DNA from: Bdellovibrionota bacterium
GTDB taxonomy: Bacteria > Bdellovibrionota > Bdellovibrionia > Bdellovibrionales > Bdellovibrionaceae
NCBI GenBank assembly: GCA_963170155.1
Contig: CAUJGP010000024.1
Span: 372,001-436,000 of the forward strand
DNA length: 64,000 nucleotides
Direction: 5' to 3'
Shown: piece by piece, positions 54,021-63,388 of the stretch
Layout of the letters: every line of letters starts with the position of its first letter
Numbering within the stretch: position 1 is the first letter of the stretch
The notes under the pieces: generated by a model
Seen by the model: the letters and a program-made list of their open reading frames with translations, nothing else
Database searches by the model: none
Told to the model about the DNA's origin: nothing
Position numbers and translations under genes: made by a program

Positions 54021-56264
54021 TTACGTTCCTGATTTTTTCAGAGCTGGGTTGTTGGCAGATGGTGGAGGGGGAGTGGGGCGCTTGGGAGGAGGAACAACCC
54101 CTGACTGAGGAGTCGCCTGAGAGGAAGGGGCTCCTTGGCCGACCACTTTAGGATCATTTGAAAAAATATCACGAGGGATCATGACTCCTTTTGCTTCTAG
54201 TTTTTCAATAAAGGTGGGGATGTGCCCTAAGGCTTGAAATACGCCTTGGATCCTTCTATTTTTGTCGTATCCCGTTTCTTTAAATCGAAAAATTTCAGCG
54301 AGAGTGACAATATCACCCTGCATCCCCACCACTTCGGTGACGGATAAAATTTTTCTTGATCCGTCAGACAATCGAGAAATTTGCACAATCAAGTTGACGG
54401 CGCTGGCGACTTGCTCACGAATGGCTTTCACCGGAAGATCCATGCCCGCCATCAAGCAGAGGGTTTCAAGGCGTGCAACACATTCTCGAGGGCTATTCGC
54501 ATGAGTCGTGGTCATAGAGCCATCGTGACCCGTATTCATAGCTTGTAACATATCAAGAGCCGCTCCATCTCGACATTCACCGACAACAATGCGATCGGGT
54601 CGCATGCGAAGAGCGTTTTTAATGAGATCACGGATGTGTACAGCGCCAGATCCTTCCATATTTGCGGGTCTAGTTTCCAACCGGACAACATGTTCTTGTT
54701 GAAGCTGAAGTTCAGCGGCATCTTCTACAGTGACAATGCGTTCATTGATAGGGATGAAGCTTGAAATCATATTGAGGAGGGAGGTTTTACCTGAGCCAGT
54801 TCCACCGCTGATCACGACATTCATGCCGTTCTCAACGCAGATTTTTAAAAAATCGACCATGGGCTTGCTTAAACTGCTGTATTCTAAATATTTTTCTGCA
54901 GTAATGCCACCTTTTTTAAATTTCCGAATCGTGAGGGCTGGGCCATCGATAGATAAGGGCTCAATGATAGCATTGACTCGACTGCCATCTTTGAGTCGAG
55001 CATCAACGTAAGGAGTTTTTTCATCAATACGACGACCAATGGGGGTGACGATCCGTTCAATCACGTTTCTTAAATGAATATTAGATGTGAAAGTCACAGG
55101 TGTTAGTTGCACTTTACCAGAACGTTCAATGAAGATTCTCTTATGTCCGTTGACCATGATTTCCGTTACTGTTTGGTCGGCGAGAAGGTCTTCTAATGGA
55201 CCAAGGCCCAGGGCTTCATCAAGGACTTCTTTAATCACTCGAGAGCGTTCATCGCGTGCAATATTCGGAGACTCTCGATCGACAATAACAGTGATCGTTT
55301 GAAGGGTTTTTTGTTCGAGGGCTTTTTCTTTGCTTGGATCCCCTTGAGTGTCAGTGATGCCTTTTTTTAGATCCATGGCTTTGATTAATTCAGAATGAAT
55401 CTTTAATTTAAGTAAAGTTCTTGGATCTAGTTTGTCTTTTGCTTCCCCGTCATTTTGCGATTGAGTTGGAGAGGCTTGAAGAGGACCTCTCGCTTTGGAC
55501 ATTTGTTTGAGCCTTTGTAAAATACCACCGGTTAATTTTCTGACAAGCTCATGATGTGCTGCCGAGACAGGGGTTTGATTGGAGGTAAACACAAAGGGTG
55601 CTGATTTTTGAATGCTGCCGTTGACCGTGATGTCATCCAGAGGAATCGTTCCTAGAAATGGAATTCTGAGACTTTGAGTGATTGACTGAGGGTTAAGTCC
55701 ACTGGAACCCATTTTATTGATAACCAACTGCATGAGATCCATAGGAATGGTTTGTGTTAACAGATCATTGATAAGCCTTTGGGTGTGGTTGACCACGAGA
55801 AGATCAGGCGCTGTAACGACAAGAACGCTGCTTGATTCCATAATAAAATTTAATTGAAGAGAGCCTATGTCATGGCCAATATCCACTATGATGAATTTAT
55901 AAATACGACTTAAATTCTCGAGTTGTTTATTCAATAAATCATTATCGACCATCAAAACTTCTTCGGGTCCTCGCACAGCAGCTAAGTAGTGAATGCCACT
56001 GGGGTGCGAAGATACAATCTGAGGTAGTGTTTGAGGGGTGATGGGTTGGGTGAATTGAGAGACCTCGCTTAAATTCTTTGCGGGCTTGACTCCTAATAGA
56101 ATATTTTGATCACCGCAGCTTTTGGCATCAGCATCAATCAGTAAAACCTGCTGCCTTAATTCTAATTGAAACGCAATAGCTAGATTAGCCGCTAGCACAC
56201 TTTTGCCAACGCCCCCTTTTCCTCCGGTGACACAAATCAAATGGCATTGCGGGTTAATAGCCAA
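54021..56264 (-). CDS. Fused TadZ/CpaE-like and TadA/CpaF ATPase
   Basis: 747 residues joining two proteins that are normally separate. Residues 1-250 are a ParA/MinD-like domain (CVTGGKGGVGKSVLAANLAI, VLLIDADAKSCGDQN, IIVDIGHD), as in CpaE/TadZ, which localises the machine. From about residue 300 comes the secretion ATPase CpaF/TadA: GTGSGKTSLLNMIS Walker A, ERIVTVEDAAELQLQQEHVV, the Walker B-like PDRIVVGECRDGAALDML and the His box GHDGSMTTTHANSP. A Pro-rich tail ends the protein. TTG start with GGGAGA upstream. Energises TadB next door. Confidence 0.9.
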   Translation of the reverse strand: MAINPQCHLICVTGGKGGVGKSVLAANLAIAFQLELRQQVLLIDADAKSCGDQNILLGVKPAKNLSEVSQFTQPITPQTLPQIVSSHPSGIHYLAAVRGPEEVLMVDNDLLNKQLENLSRIYKFIIVDIGHDIGSLQLNFIMESSSVLVVTAPDLLVVNHTQRLINDLLTQTIPMDLMQLVINKMGSSGLNPQSITQSLRIPFLGTIPLDDITVNGSIQKSAPFVFTSNQTPVSAAHHELVRKLTGGILQRLKQMSKARGPLQASPTQSQNDGEAKDKLDPRTLLKLKIHSELIKAMDLKKGITDTQGDPSKEKALEQKTLQTITVIVDRESPNIARDERSRVIKEVLDEALGLGPLEDLLADQTVTEIMVNGHKRIFIERSGKVQLTPVTFTSNIHLRNVIERIVTPIGRRIDEKTPYVDARLKDGSRVNAIIEPLSIDGPALTIRKFKKGGITAEKYLEYSSLSKPMVDFLKICVENGMNVVISGGTGSGKTSLLNMISSFIPINERIVTVEDAAELQLQQEHVVRLETRPANMEGSGAVHIRDLIKNALRMRPDRIVVGECRDGAALDMLQAMNTGHDGSMTTTHANSPRECVARLETLCLMAGMDLPVKAIREQVASAVNLIVQISRLSDGSRKILSVTEVVGMQGDIVTLAEIFRFKETGYDKNRRIQGVFQALGHIPTFIEKLEAKGVMIPRDIFSNDPKVVGQGAPSSQATPQSGVVPPPKRPTPPPPSANNPALKKSGT

Positions 56265-56497
56265 AGTCTAATCTCCCATTTTTTAGAGGTTTTTAATCAA
56301 ACGCTAGAGTCATTACAATGCTTCCAACCTCTTTTTTTATAATGAAAACCATTTATCATTATGAGGGATAAATAATTAAGACCCAACAGTTTTAATTTAT
56401 AAACTAGACTTATAAAATATAAGAAAAGTAAATTGAGAATAGTTTGAATAAATCCTTATGACCTATGTCGCGTTCCAAGGTTTCTGATGGAATTTTT

Positions 56498-58399
56498 TTA
56501 ATGATCGGCAAGAACTTCATTTTTATGGATTTGAATAAAGCGAGGGAGAACTTCATCGGGTGTTCCTATTGAATGAATCTCTCCATGTTGAAGCCAAACA
56601 ATGCGATGGCAGTTTTCTAACGTTGTGAGGCGATGAGCGATGATCAACTGGGTTCGGCCTGCGAAAAAATTTTGCGTGGCTTGAACCATGATTTGCTCGC
56701 TTTGCGGATCGACGGACGCCGTTGCTTCATCCATGATAACCACGGGAGAATCTTTGAGAAGACTTCTTGCAAGGCAAAGAAGTTGCCTTTCTCCCTGACT
56801 GAGATTTTTGCCCCGTTCTTCAATTTTATGTTCTAGTCCGAGAGATAGATTTTTATACCAATCACTCAGCCCTACTCGTTCAAGGCTGATCATGAGTTGC
56901 TCACTGGAAATAGTTCCTGTCAGATCAAGATTATTTCTCAGAGAACCTCTGAATAAAATAGGATCTTGTGGAATTAAAGTAATAAGCTTCCTGTAATCTG
57001 TTAAATTAATATGCTGAGGGGTTGGTGGTTGATGAGAGTTTAAATAGGGAAGCCATCCATTAATCGTGATTTGACCTTTTGTCAGAGGATAAAGATAAAA
57101 CAAGGTTTGAATGAGGCTGGATTTACCACTCCCCGTTTTACCTATAATCCCAATACGTTCCGAAGCTTTGATTTCAAGATTAATATTTTTGAGGACCCAG
57201 GGTAAATCCTCCCGGTAACGGAAAGAGAGGTTTTCAATTCGAATAGGACAGGGGCTTTTTGAAAAATTTGCGGGTTTTTCAAAAGGCTGAAGAGGAGGTT
57301 CTGTCGCTGTCCAATGAGGGGTTTGAAATTTTGCATGAGCAGGAAGACGCTCTCCGATTTCAATAGGAAGATGCAGGTAGTGATCAAGTCGTTCCGTCCC
57401 CACCAAAGCCTCATCGAGCTGAGCTAACCATTCAAAGAACGTTTGCACGGTGCTCCCCGAGAGCATGATAAAGGTAAAAGCAACTCCAATCGCCCCCACG
57501 CTCACTAAATTATTTTGCAGCAGATAGTAGGAAGACATTCCTGTGATGAAGAGGAGGATCGAAGTAAGACCACTAATTTGAAATGAAAAAAAGGTTAGTT
57601 TTTTGAAAGTTTTCAGTCGTTGATCCAAAAATAAATCATTCAGATGCAGGAACCTTTTCAGAAAAGAAGATTGGCGAAGATAAGTGCGGATAGTGGATGC
57701 GCCTATCGCTGTTTCAGCATAATGGGCAATGGAAGGGGTGCGACTGACGGAAAGATCGCGTCGTTCTTTTCGGATGCCATCTTGATGATGTTTAAACACC
57801 CAATAGTTGCAGCCAATAATGATTCCCACAAGAATAAGATAATAAGGACTTGCGATAGTGATTAAGAACACCATGACTATTAAATCAAAAACAAGAGCGA
57901 TAAATTCAGCGAGAGGACCGCCAAATAATCGAAAAATATTACCATAATCACTGGAAAATCGGGTGATGATTCGTCCAGCCGGTGTGGTGTCAAAAAAAGA
58001 CATGGGGTATCTTGATGTTCGAAAAGTGACTTCATCGTAAATACGACTGATTGCGAGGGCTGAGGTTCGCGAAAAACCCATTCGAAATAAAAGGGTGAGG
58101 ATAAAGCCAATACAGCTGAGTACCAATAGAACAGAAATATAATCATTGGAGGTCCAAGATATGAACCAAGCGGGAGGAGGCTTGCAATCTTGTTGATTTT
58201 TACAAAAAGTATCCACCCAATAGCCAATGAGGTTGGTATTGAAGAGCAATGCAAGGCGACCGATAAAACCAATTACAAAAAGAAACAGAATTTTACTGAG
58301 AAAAGGAGCATAAGCCATCATAAGAGTTCTAAATATTTGATGTTTATAACTTCCCTTGAACTCAGTTTCTTTTTGTTGAAAATTAATTTTCGACTTCAT
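56498..58399 (-). CDS. ABC exporter half-transporter, catalytic partner
   Basis: 633 residues: six-helix exporter membrane domain (residues about 30-330), then an ATPase domain with Walker A GKTGSGKSSLIQTL, signature NLSQGERQLLCLARSL (non-standard LSQGE), Walker B VVIMDEATASVDPQ with the catalytic Glu, and H-loop IIAHRL. The helix and NBD pattern is close to MRP/ABCC-type and TM287/288-like exporters. It overlaps the upstream half-transporter by 17 bp, so the two form a heterodimer that probably pumps lipids, peptides or drugs out across the inner membrane; the substrate is unknown. Confidence 0.87.
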   Translation of the reverse strand: MKSKINFQQKETEFKGSYKHQIFRTLMMAYAPFLSKILFLFVIGFIGRLALLFNTNLIGYWVDTFCKNQQDCKPPPAWFISWTSNDYISVLLVLSCIGFILTLLFRMGFSRTSALAISRIYDEVTFRTSRYPMSFFDTTPAGRIITRFSSDYGNIFRLFGGPLAEFIALVFDLIVMVFLITIASPYYLILVGIIIGCNYWVFKHHQDGIRKERRDLSVSRTPSIAHYAETAIGASTIRTYLRQSSFLKRFLHLNDLFLDQRLKTFKKLTFFSFQISGLTSILLFITGMSSYYLLQNNLVSVGAIGVAFTFIMLSGSTVQTFFEWLAQLDEALVGTERLDHYLHLPIEIGERLPAHAKFQTPHWTATEPPLQPFEKPANFSKSPCPIRIENLSFRYREDLPWVLKNINLEIKASERIGIIGKTGSGKSSLIQTLFYLYPLTKGQITINGWLPYLNSHQPPTPQHINLTDYRKLITLIPQDPILFRGSLRNNLDLTGTISSEQLMISLERVGLSDWYKNLSLGLEHKIEERGKNLSQGERQLLCLARSLLKDSPVVIMDEATASVDPQSEQIMVQATQNFFAGRTQLIIAHRLTTLENCHRIVWLQHGEIHSIGTPDEVLPRFIQIHKNEVLADH

Positions 58400-60179
58400 G
58401 AGAGACCTTGGATTTTTCAGTGGATTGATGGGTTTCTATAAAGTATTTGAATTTAATGGATGATTGAAGGAGTTCATTCAAAGTCCCTTGAGCAAGGATT
58501 TCTCCATCTTCCAAAAAGAAAATACGGTCTACTTCCTTCAAGGCAGAGAGCCGGTGGGTCGTCAAAATACGAGTTTTGTGAGCCCATCGACCTTTTAGGA
58601 GGGATTGCATGACTTGAGCCTCTGTATTGACGTCAAGAGCGCTTAGGGAATCATCCAGCAGGATGACAGGGCAGTCGTAAAAATCAGCTCGGGCAATGTT
58701 GACTCTTTGTTTTTGCCCCCCGGAGAGATTAACACCTCGTTCTCCAATCTCAGTATCAAGACGTTCAGGGAAAGGTTCTTGATCCAAATTTAATTGAGAG
58801 AGTTCTAAACAATGGTAAATTCGAGAATCCATTTTGCTGTTGACGTCATAGTCGAAGGCAATGTTGTCTCGCAGGGTGGCGCTCATAACAAAACCCTCTT
58901 GGGGGACGTAAGCAAAATGACGACACAGTTCTTGATGGGATGCCGAAAGGATGTTGCGGTGATTGATCCGATAGACGTCCATACTGGCTCCTGTTTCGCC
59001 TATGAGCGAAAGGAGCAGCAAGGATTTACCGCTACCGACTTCTCCAACAATAGCCACAAATTCTTTTTGTTTAATTGAAAAATTGATGTTTTTTAGAAGA
59101 TGTTCTTTTCCGATTTTTAAGTTTAAATTTTGTACTTCTATGGAAGGGCCTTCTGTTTCTGTGTTGGTTTCATCAGCGGAAACGCCATGGGGCCATTCAC
59201 GCCCTTGGTTTTGTAATTGAAGAAAATGGCCGATTCTTTTCAAAGAAGTCCATCCATCAAAACCAAAAGTGAAAAACCAAGGTAATTGGCGGAACGGGCG
59301 TGATAAAAACACTCCGAGAATCCATAGCAAGCTGAGGAGCTCCCCAGGCGTGACTTGTGATTGATGGTGATTGACCAGCACGGTAATGGCTACGATGTTA
59401 ATGATGAAAGTGGCTGTGGATGAAATGGAATTCATGGTCTGTCCATTCGTGACCATCGCGACTCTATTAGTGGTTTCCTTGACCCTCATGGCATGGATTT
59501 TAGTTTCAAAAGCATCGATCCAACCCATAACTTTTAAGGATTTAATGTTTAGAATCCACTCATTAACCAAGCCTAATCGATCAGCCGCCAATTGTTTAAA
59601 TCGTGTAAAGAATTTTGATTGTCTTAATGCCAAATAACTGTTGATGAAAATGATAACTCCCATCGTTAACAGCACTTGAGTCAATGGAATTTCAAAAAGT
59701 AAATGAAGTGCTAATGGAGCTAAAATAAGAGGAAAGAGAGTGGCAGCCCCTATGGGTAAGGATTGTTCTAAAAAAATGGTGGCTCCCATCACATCAGTGG
59801 CGTAAAGGGACACCATCTCTCCCACGGTTTTTCCTTGCAGGCTATCGGGGTGCAGGGTCATTGTTTTTTCATAGAGTTTTTTGGACAAGATTTGTTGTGA
59901 AAGGATGGATTCCTTCATACCAATGTAGTTGGCGATGAATCCGACTCCCTGGGAGAGCAGGAGAAAGCAAAGAGCAATGAGCATTAATAAAAAAGGAGAA
60001 AGTTGGCTTTCAAAACCGAATAAATCTTTAGAGGGAACAGAGAGAAGTGAATCAATAAAATGTTTTTGGATGTAAGGGCCTAAAATACCAAAAAGAGCGC
60101 TGAGAAAACTTAATAAGAGTATGCCCAGCCGCCATTGCCAGCGGTGTAAAAGAATCAAGCGAAATAACTGTGAAGCCAT
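58383..60179 (-). CDS. ABC exporter half-transporter, partner with degenerate ATP site
   Basis: 598 residues, exporter membrane domain then ATPase domain: Walker A GEVGSGKSLLLLSLIG, signature NLSGGQKQRVNIARAD (canonical), Walker B VILLDDSLSALDV in which Asp replaces the catalytic Glu, and H-loop LTTHRL. Together with its partner at 56498 this gives one complete ATP site (partner's Walker motifs plus this signature) and one degenerate site (this Walker B plus the partner's LSQGE), as in asymmetric heterodimeric exporters. First gene of the pair. Confidence 0.87.
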   Translation of the reverse strand: MASQLFRLILLHRWQWRLGILLLSFLSALFGILGPYIQKHFIDSLLSVPSKDLFGFESQLSPFLLMLIALCFLLLSQGVGFIANYIGMKESILSQQILSKKLYEKTMTLHPDSLQGKTVGEMVSLYATDVMGATIFLEQSLPIGAATLFPLILAPLALHLLFEIPLTQVLLTMGVIIFINSYLALRQSKFFTRFKQLAADRLGLVNEWILNIKSLKVMGWIDAFETKIHAMRVKETTNRVAMVTNGQTMNSISSTATFIINIVAITVLVNHHQSQVTPGELLSLLWILGVFLSRPFRQLPWFFTFGFDGWTSLKRIGHFLQLQNQGREWPHGVSADETNTETEGPSIEVQNLNLKIGKEHLLKNINFSIKQKEFVAIVGEVGSGKSLLLLSLIGETGASMDVYRINHRNILSASHQELCRHFAYVPQEGFVMSATLRDNIAFDYDVNSKMDSRIYHCLELSQLNLDQEPFPERLDTEIGERGVNLSGGQKQRVNIARADFYDCPVILLDDSLSALDVNTEAQVMQSLLKGRWAHKTRILTTHRLSALKEVDRIFFLEDGEILAQGTLNELLQSSIKFKYFIETHQSTEKSKVSHEVEN

Positions 60180-60266
60180 GAAGAACGACTCTATCTATAA
60201 TTTAAGTTTCTGTCATGCCTATTCTATGGTTTTAATGTCTTTTCAAGAAGGACATCACGCCAGCGA

Positions 60267-61022
60267 TTATTTCGCTTTAATGTATTCCTCTACCATCCAT
60301 CGACGAATGGTTTTTGTCACAGACGGCTGAATTCCCACAAAGTTGATATTTGCTGTAAATTTATCTTTGTGTTTTTGGTGCTCCTTGCAATTAATTACTT
60401 TCGCTACAATTTCACGGATTCCAAAGCTTTCAAATTGCGGAATAATGACGGTGAACACTTCTCCCGCTGAAAGTCGCTCGTCAATGACGATCTTTGCGCC
60501 GGCTTCTGAAAGCCCTTCTAAATCATAACGATAGGCGAGTTTTACCGAAGAAGTAATGGGAGCAAAATAAAGCTGGTTTTCTTTAGAAAACTCAAGCCCC
60601 GTAATGTTATTGATTTTTTGAGCTACAATGGGCATGTCCAGCGGTTTGATAAAAACATCATCATAACCTGCAATGAGGCAGTTTTCTAAATCATTATTAT
60701 TTAGATTACTGTTGGCTAATAGAAAAACTCTCATCTCTTTAGAGTTTGTAGCCCCATCTTCCATCTCTGTGTATAAACTTTGAAGCCACTCTTGAGGGGT
60801 TGCTGAACCCATGCAAGCTTGGTCAATGATCATAAATTGATATTTTGCTTTTTTGAGTTGTTCTACTGCTTTGGGTCGATTTTGAGCCAAACTCATTTTA
60901 GGAGGCGAACCTCCTTTTTGTTCTTCTCCTTTAATGAAGGAGTCAACGACCATAACAATGCTCATGTTCTCGTACACAAAAATAAATCCGGCGCGTCCAG
61001 CACTTGTTGCATTGGCATTCAT
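60267..61022 (-). CDS. Receiver-like and PilZ-like signalling protein
   Basis: 251 residues. Residues 10-140 resemble a response-regulator receiver: likely phospho-accepting Asp in QFMIIDQA, and the conserved Lys in DVFIKPLDMPIV, though the acidic pair at the first strand is weak (FIFVYEN). Residues about 155-250 look like a PilZ fold (YDLEGLSEAGAKIVIDERLS, then IREIVAKVINCKEHQK), with no clear R-x-x-x-R at its start, so c-di-GMP binding is doubtful. Probably links phosphorylation to motility or envelope output. It lies 90 bp before the ABC exporter pair on the same strand. Confidence 0.65.
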   Translation of the reverse strand: MNANATSAGRAGFIFVYENMSIVMVVDSFIKGEEQKGGSPPKMSLAQNRPKAVEQLKKAKYQFMIIDQACMGSATPQEWLQSLYTEMEDGATNSKEMRVFLLANSNLNNNDLENCLIAGYDDVFIKPLDMPIVAQKINNITGLEFSKENQLYFAPITSSVKLAYRYDLEGLSEAGAKIVIDERLSAGEVFTVIIPQFESFGIREIVAKVINCKEHQKHKDKFTANINFVGIQPSVTKTIRRWMVEEYIKAK

Positions 61023-61444
61023 GGTTTTTATTCCTTTTCAAATACAACGGTCATAACAATGAATTCTTTTGTCGTTTCTAAGAAATTTGATTCCTTCTAA
61101 ATGAAAGAAAATTTCATAAGAAACAACACCTTAATGTTATTGGAGCATAAGTTTTGTTGTAATGTCGAACAATAAAACCCTTGTGAGTCATCGTTCGATG
61201 TAGTTTTTGACAAAAGTCTAGCCTGTAGAGAGGTGTGTATTTTATCTTGTATTGGGATTTCATCGATGAAATTCTTTTCAAAGCTGCATATTGCAAATTA
61301 CGAGTTGAAAAATTGGATGATCGTCAAGAAGAAGAACATCGAAAATCCAATGAGCAAAGTGACTCCGCTGCTTGTTTTGAAAAAGCCCTCATTGGCATCC
61401 TTTATTAACGGTTTGAGGGAGATGTGATTTAAAGGAGGGCGTTT
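61023..61444. other. Divergent intergenic region with short overlapping frames
   Basis: Separates the receiver-PilZ gene from the nucleoside transporter gene and should hold both promoters. Short frames exist in several phases: a 57-codon GTG frame at 61235-61408, a frame with ATG 61266 ending at 61427, and a minus-strand frame to 61114. They overlap and none has a ribosome binding site, so I cannot choose one as real. Confidence 0.35.
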
Positions 61445-62707
61445 GTGTCTATCTTAAGATCCGTTTTAGGTTTAGGTATTTTAGTTTCAATTTGTATTTT
61501 ACTCAGTTCAAATAGAAAAAAAATTTCATGGAAAGAGATTGGATACGTCCTTGGTATACAAATCTTATTTGCATTTTTTGTACTCAAGGTTCCAGGGGTT
61601 GTAAGCGTTTTTAATTATATTTCTAGTTTTTTTGTTTTGGTTCTAGATTTTACGAAAGAAGGGTCACATTTTTTATTTGGTGAACTGGTCGACACCCAAT
61701 CGAACGGATTTATTTTCGCATTTCAAGTTTTACCCACGATCGTATTTTTTTCTGCTTTGACCACGCTTTTTTATTATTTAGGCATTTTACAAAAAATTGT
61801 TTATGGCTGTGCTTGGGTTATGTCAAAAGGGGTTAGATTGTCGGGAGCAGAAAGCCTTTCCACAGCAGGGAATATTTTTTTGGGACAAACCGAGGCGCCT
61901 CTTCTCATTAAACCTTATTTAGCAGGAATGACTCGTTCAGAACTTCTCTGTATCATGGTTGGTGGAATGGCTAACATTGCAGGGGGTGTTTTAGCGGCTT
62001 ATGTGGGTTTTCTTGGAGGTGATGATCCTATTCAAAGACAAATGTTCGCAACGCATCTTCTTTGTGCTTCTATCATGTCCGCTCCGGCAACCATTTTAGT
62101 TTCTAAGATTTTAGAGCCAACTCTCAATCGTGAAGCCTTGGACACTCGCTTAGCTAAGGTCGAAAATAAATCAGTGAGCGGGGATAATATGATTGATGCT
62201 TTATGTGTCGGAACGACAGAAGGTGTTTCCCTAGCGATCAATGTGGGAGCGATGCTCTTAGTCTTTACAGCGGTTGTTGCGATGGGAAATAGTATCGTCC
62301 ATGGTCTTGGGAATTTATTGGTAGGTGAAGGAGCGAATTGGAACCTGCAAAGTCTTTTGGGAACACTCTTTGCGCCCTTGGCTTGGGTTATTGGAGTGAA
62401 CTCTGAGGATATGATAAAAGTTGGGCAGCTATTAGGAGAGAAAACAATTTTAAATGAATTTTATGCCTACGGCTCTTTAGCTAAATTCAAAGCAGCAGAA
62501 GCATTTCTTCATGAGAAATCTTTAATTCTTGCAACTTACGCTCTCTGTGGATTTGCGAATTTCGCCTCGATTGGAATTCAGGTTGGAGGAATCTCGCAAA
62601 TGGCCCCCAACCAAAGGAAAAATCTTTCAGAACTAGGGATCAAGGCTCTCATCGGAGGAACTATTTGCACTTTAATGACAGCAACCATTGTGGGTGCTTT
62701 TTATTAA
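61445..62707 (+). CDS. Concentrative nucleoside transporter (NupC/CNT family)
   Basis: 420-residue inner-membrane protein that imports nucleosides with H+ or Na+. The family core is plain: STAGNIFLGQTEAPLLIKPY, followed by MVGGMANIAGGVLAAYVGFL, then MSAPATILVSKIL and ALCGFANFASIGIQVGG. About ten membrane segments. GTG start with AAAGGAGGGCG just upstream, a strong site. It would serve a predator or scavenger well by taking up prey nucleosides, alongside apt elsewhere in the window (inference). Confidence 0.93.
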   Translation: MSILRSVLGLGILVSICILLSSNRKKISWKEIGYVLGIQILFAFFVLKVPGVVSVFNYISSFFVLVLDFTKEGSHFLFGELVDTQSNGFIFAFQVLPTIVFFSALTTLFYYLGILQKIVYGCAWVMSKGVRLSGAESLSTAGNIFLGQTEAPLLIKPYLAGMTRSELLCIMVGGMANIAGGVLAAYVGFLGGDDPIQRQMFATHLLCASIMSAPATILVSKILEPTLNREALDTRLAKVENKSVSGDNMIDALCVGTTEGVSLAINVGAMLLVFTAVVAMGNSIVHGLGNLLVGEGANWNLQSLLGTLFAPLAWVIGVNSEDMIKVGQLLGEKTILNEFYAYGSLAKFKAAEAFLHEKSLILATYALCGFANFASIGIQVGGISQMAPNQRKNLSELGIKALIGGTICTLMTATIVGAFY

Positions 62708-62766
62708 GGCGTCCTCGAGAAGAGACCCTCGAATACACATCCAATTCATCAAATTTAATTGGAACT

Positions 62767-63126
62767 TTAAATAGGCTTATATAGAGCCATATAAGGTGCT
62801 AGCATTGCTAATAATAGGATTACAAAAAGAAGAATCCAAGAGGGCATTCTTTTTGCTAATCCAATGGCAAATCCAAGAGCAAGCCAAACAGCTAATTTAA
62901 CGTGAATCCAAGGAGGAAACCCGCCAATCTGTAAGCGAGCCAACATTCCAAACCCACCAACAAGAAGAAATAGCATTCCTAAACCGTGAATAATATAAGC
63001 GGCAGTACGAGGTTTACCTTGAAGTTTGAGCCCCGCAATAGCTGGGATAAGAATTCCACCAATTCCAAAAAATAACATCATATATCCTAAGTAGTGCATC
63101 ATTTTATAGGTTTGGTAACTGAACAT
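62767..63126 (-). CDS. Small four-helix membrane protein
   Basis: 119 residues with four hydrophobic segments (YMMLFFGIGGILIPAIAGL, GLGMLFLLVGGFGMLARL, HVKLAVWLALGFAIGL, ILLFVILLLAMLAPYMALY). Histidines near helix ends (KMMHYLGY, YIIHGLG, PWIHVKL) are positioned as in small SirB2/CopD-like membrane proteins, but no family can be assigned safely. Strong GAGGAGGC site 3 bp before the ATG. Confidence 0.65.
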   Translation of the reverse strand: MFSYQTYKMMHYLGYMMLFFGIGGILIPAIAGLKLQGKPRTAAYIIHGLGMLFLLVGGFGMLARLQIGGFPPWIHVKLAVWLALGFAIGLAKRMPSWILLFVILLLAMLAPYMALYKPI

Positions 63127-63262
63127 AGCGCCTCCTCATGGTTTTTGAGTTAATGTAATTCCTTTTTGTCAGCTTTAACACGGTTCATTTTAGGGCCATA
63201 GATAGACTGACTTTTATGAAGAGGCAATTGAAAATAATTTGGATGAGATGTTGGCATCAAAG

Positions 63263-63309
63263 AAAAAACCTCTCATGGTGAAAAATTGATGAAGTTTTAT
63301 CATGAGAGG
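63263..63309 (-). terminator. Terminator of the Arg/Asp-repeat gene
   Basis: CCTCTCATG (63269-63277) pairs with CATGAGAGG (63301-63309), with further pairing inside. On the minus strand the hairpin is followed by six T residues. It lies about 80 bp past the stop at 63389. Confidence 0.7.
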
Positions 63310-63335
63310 GTAAAAAACATTTGAAATTTTTGAAG

Positions 63336-63368
63336 TTGCACTGGTGGTTCATCACCAGTGCAATTTTT
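63336..63368 (+). terminator. Strong plus-strand terminator without an obvious gene
   Basis: Perfect 11-bp stem TTGCACTGGTG/CACCAGTGCAA around GTTCAT, then five T residues on the plus strand. The last plus-strand gene ends at 62707, so it may end a small RNA made from about 63130-63360 or late read-through. In minus reading it forms part of the 3' region of the next gene. Confidence 0.6.
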
Positions 63369-63388
63369 CGATAGGTCGTGTAAATTAA

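Noticed and set aside
61235-61408. 57-codon frame with a protein-like composition before the nucleoside transporter
   Set aside because: Two other frames over the same bases look equally plausible and no ribosome binding site favours one, so it is described but not called.
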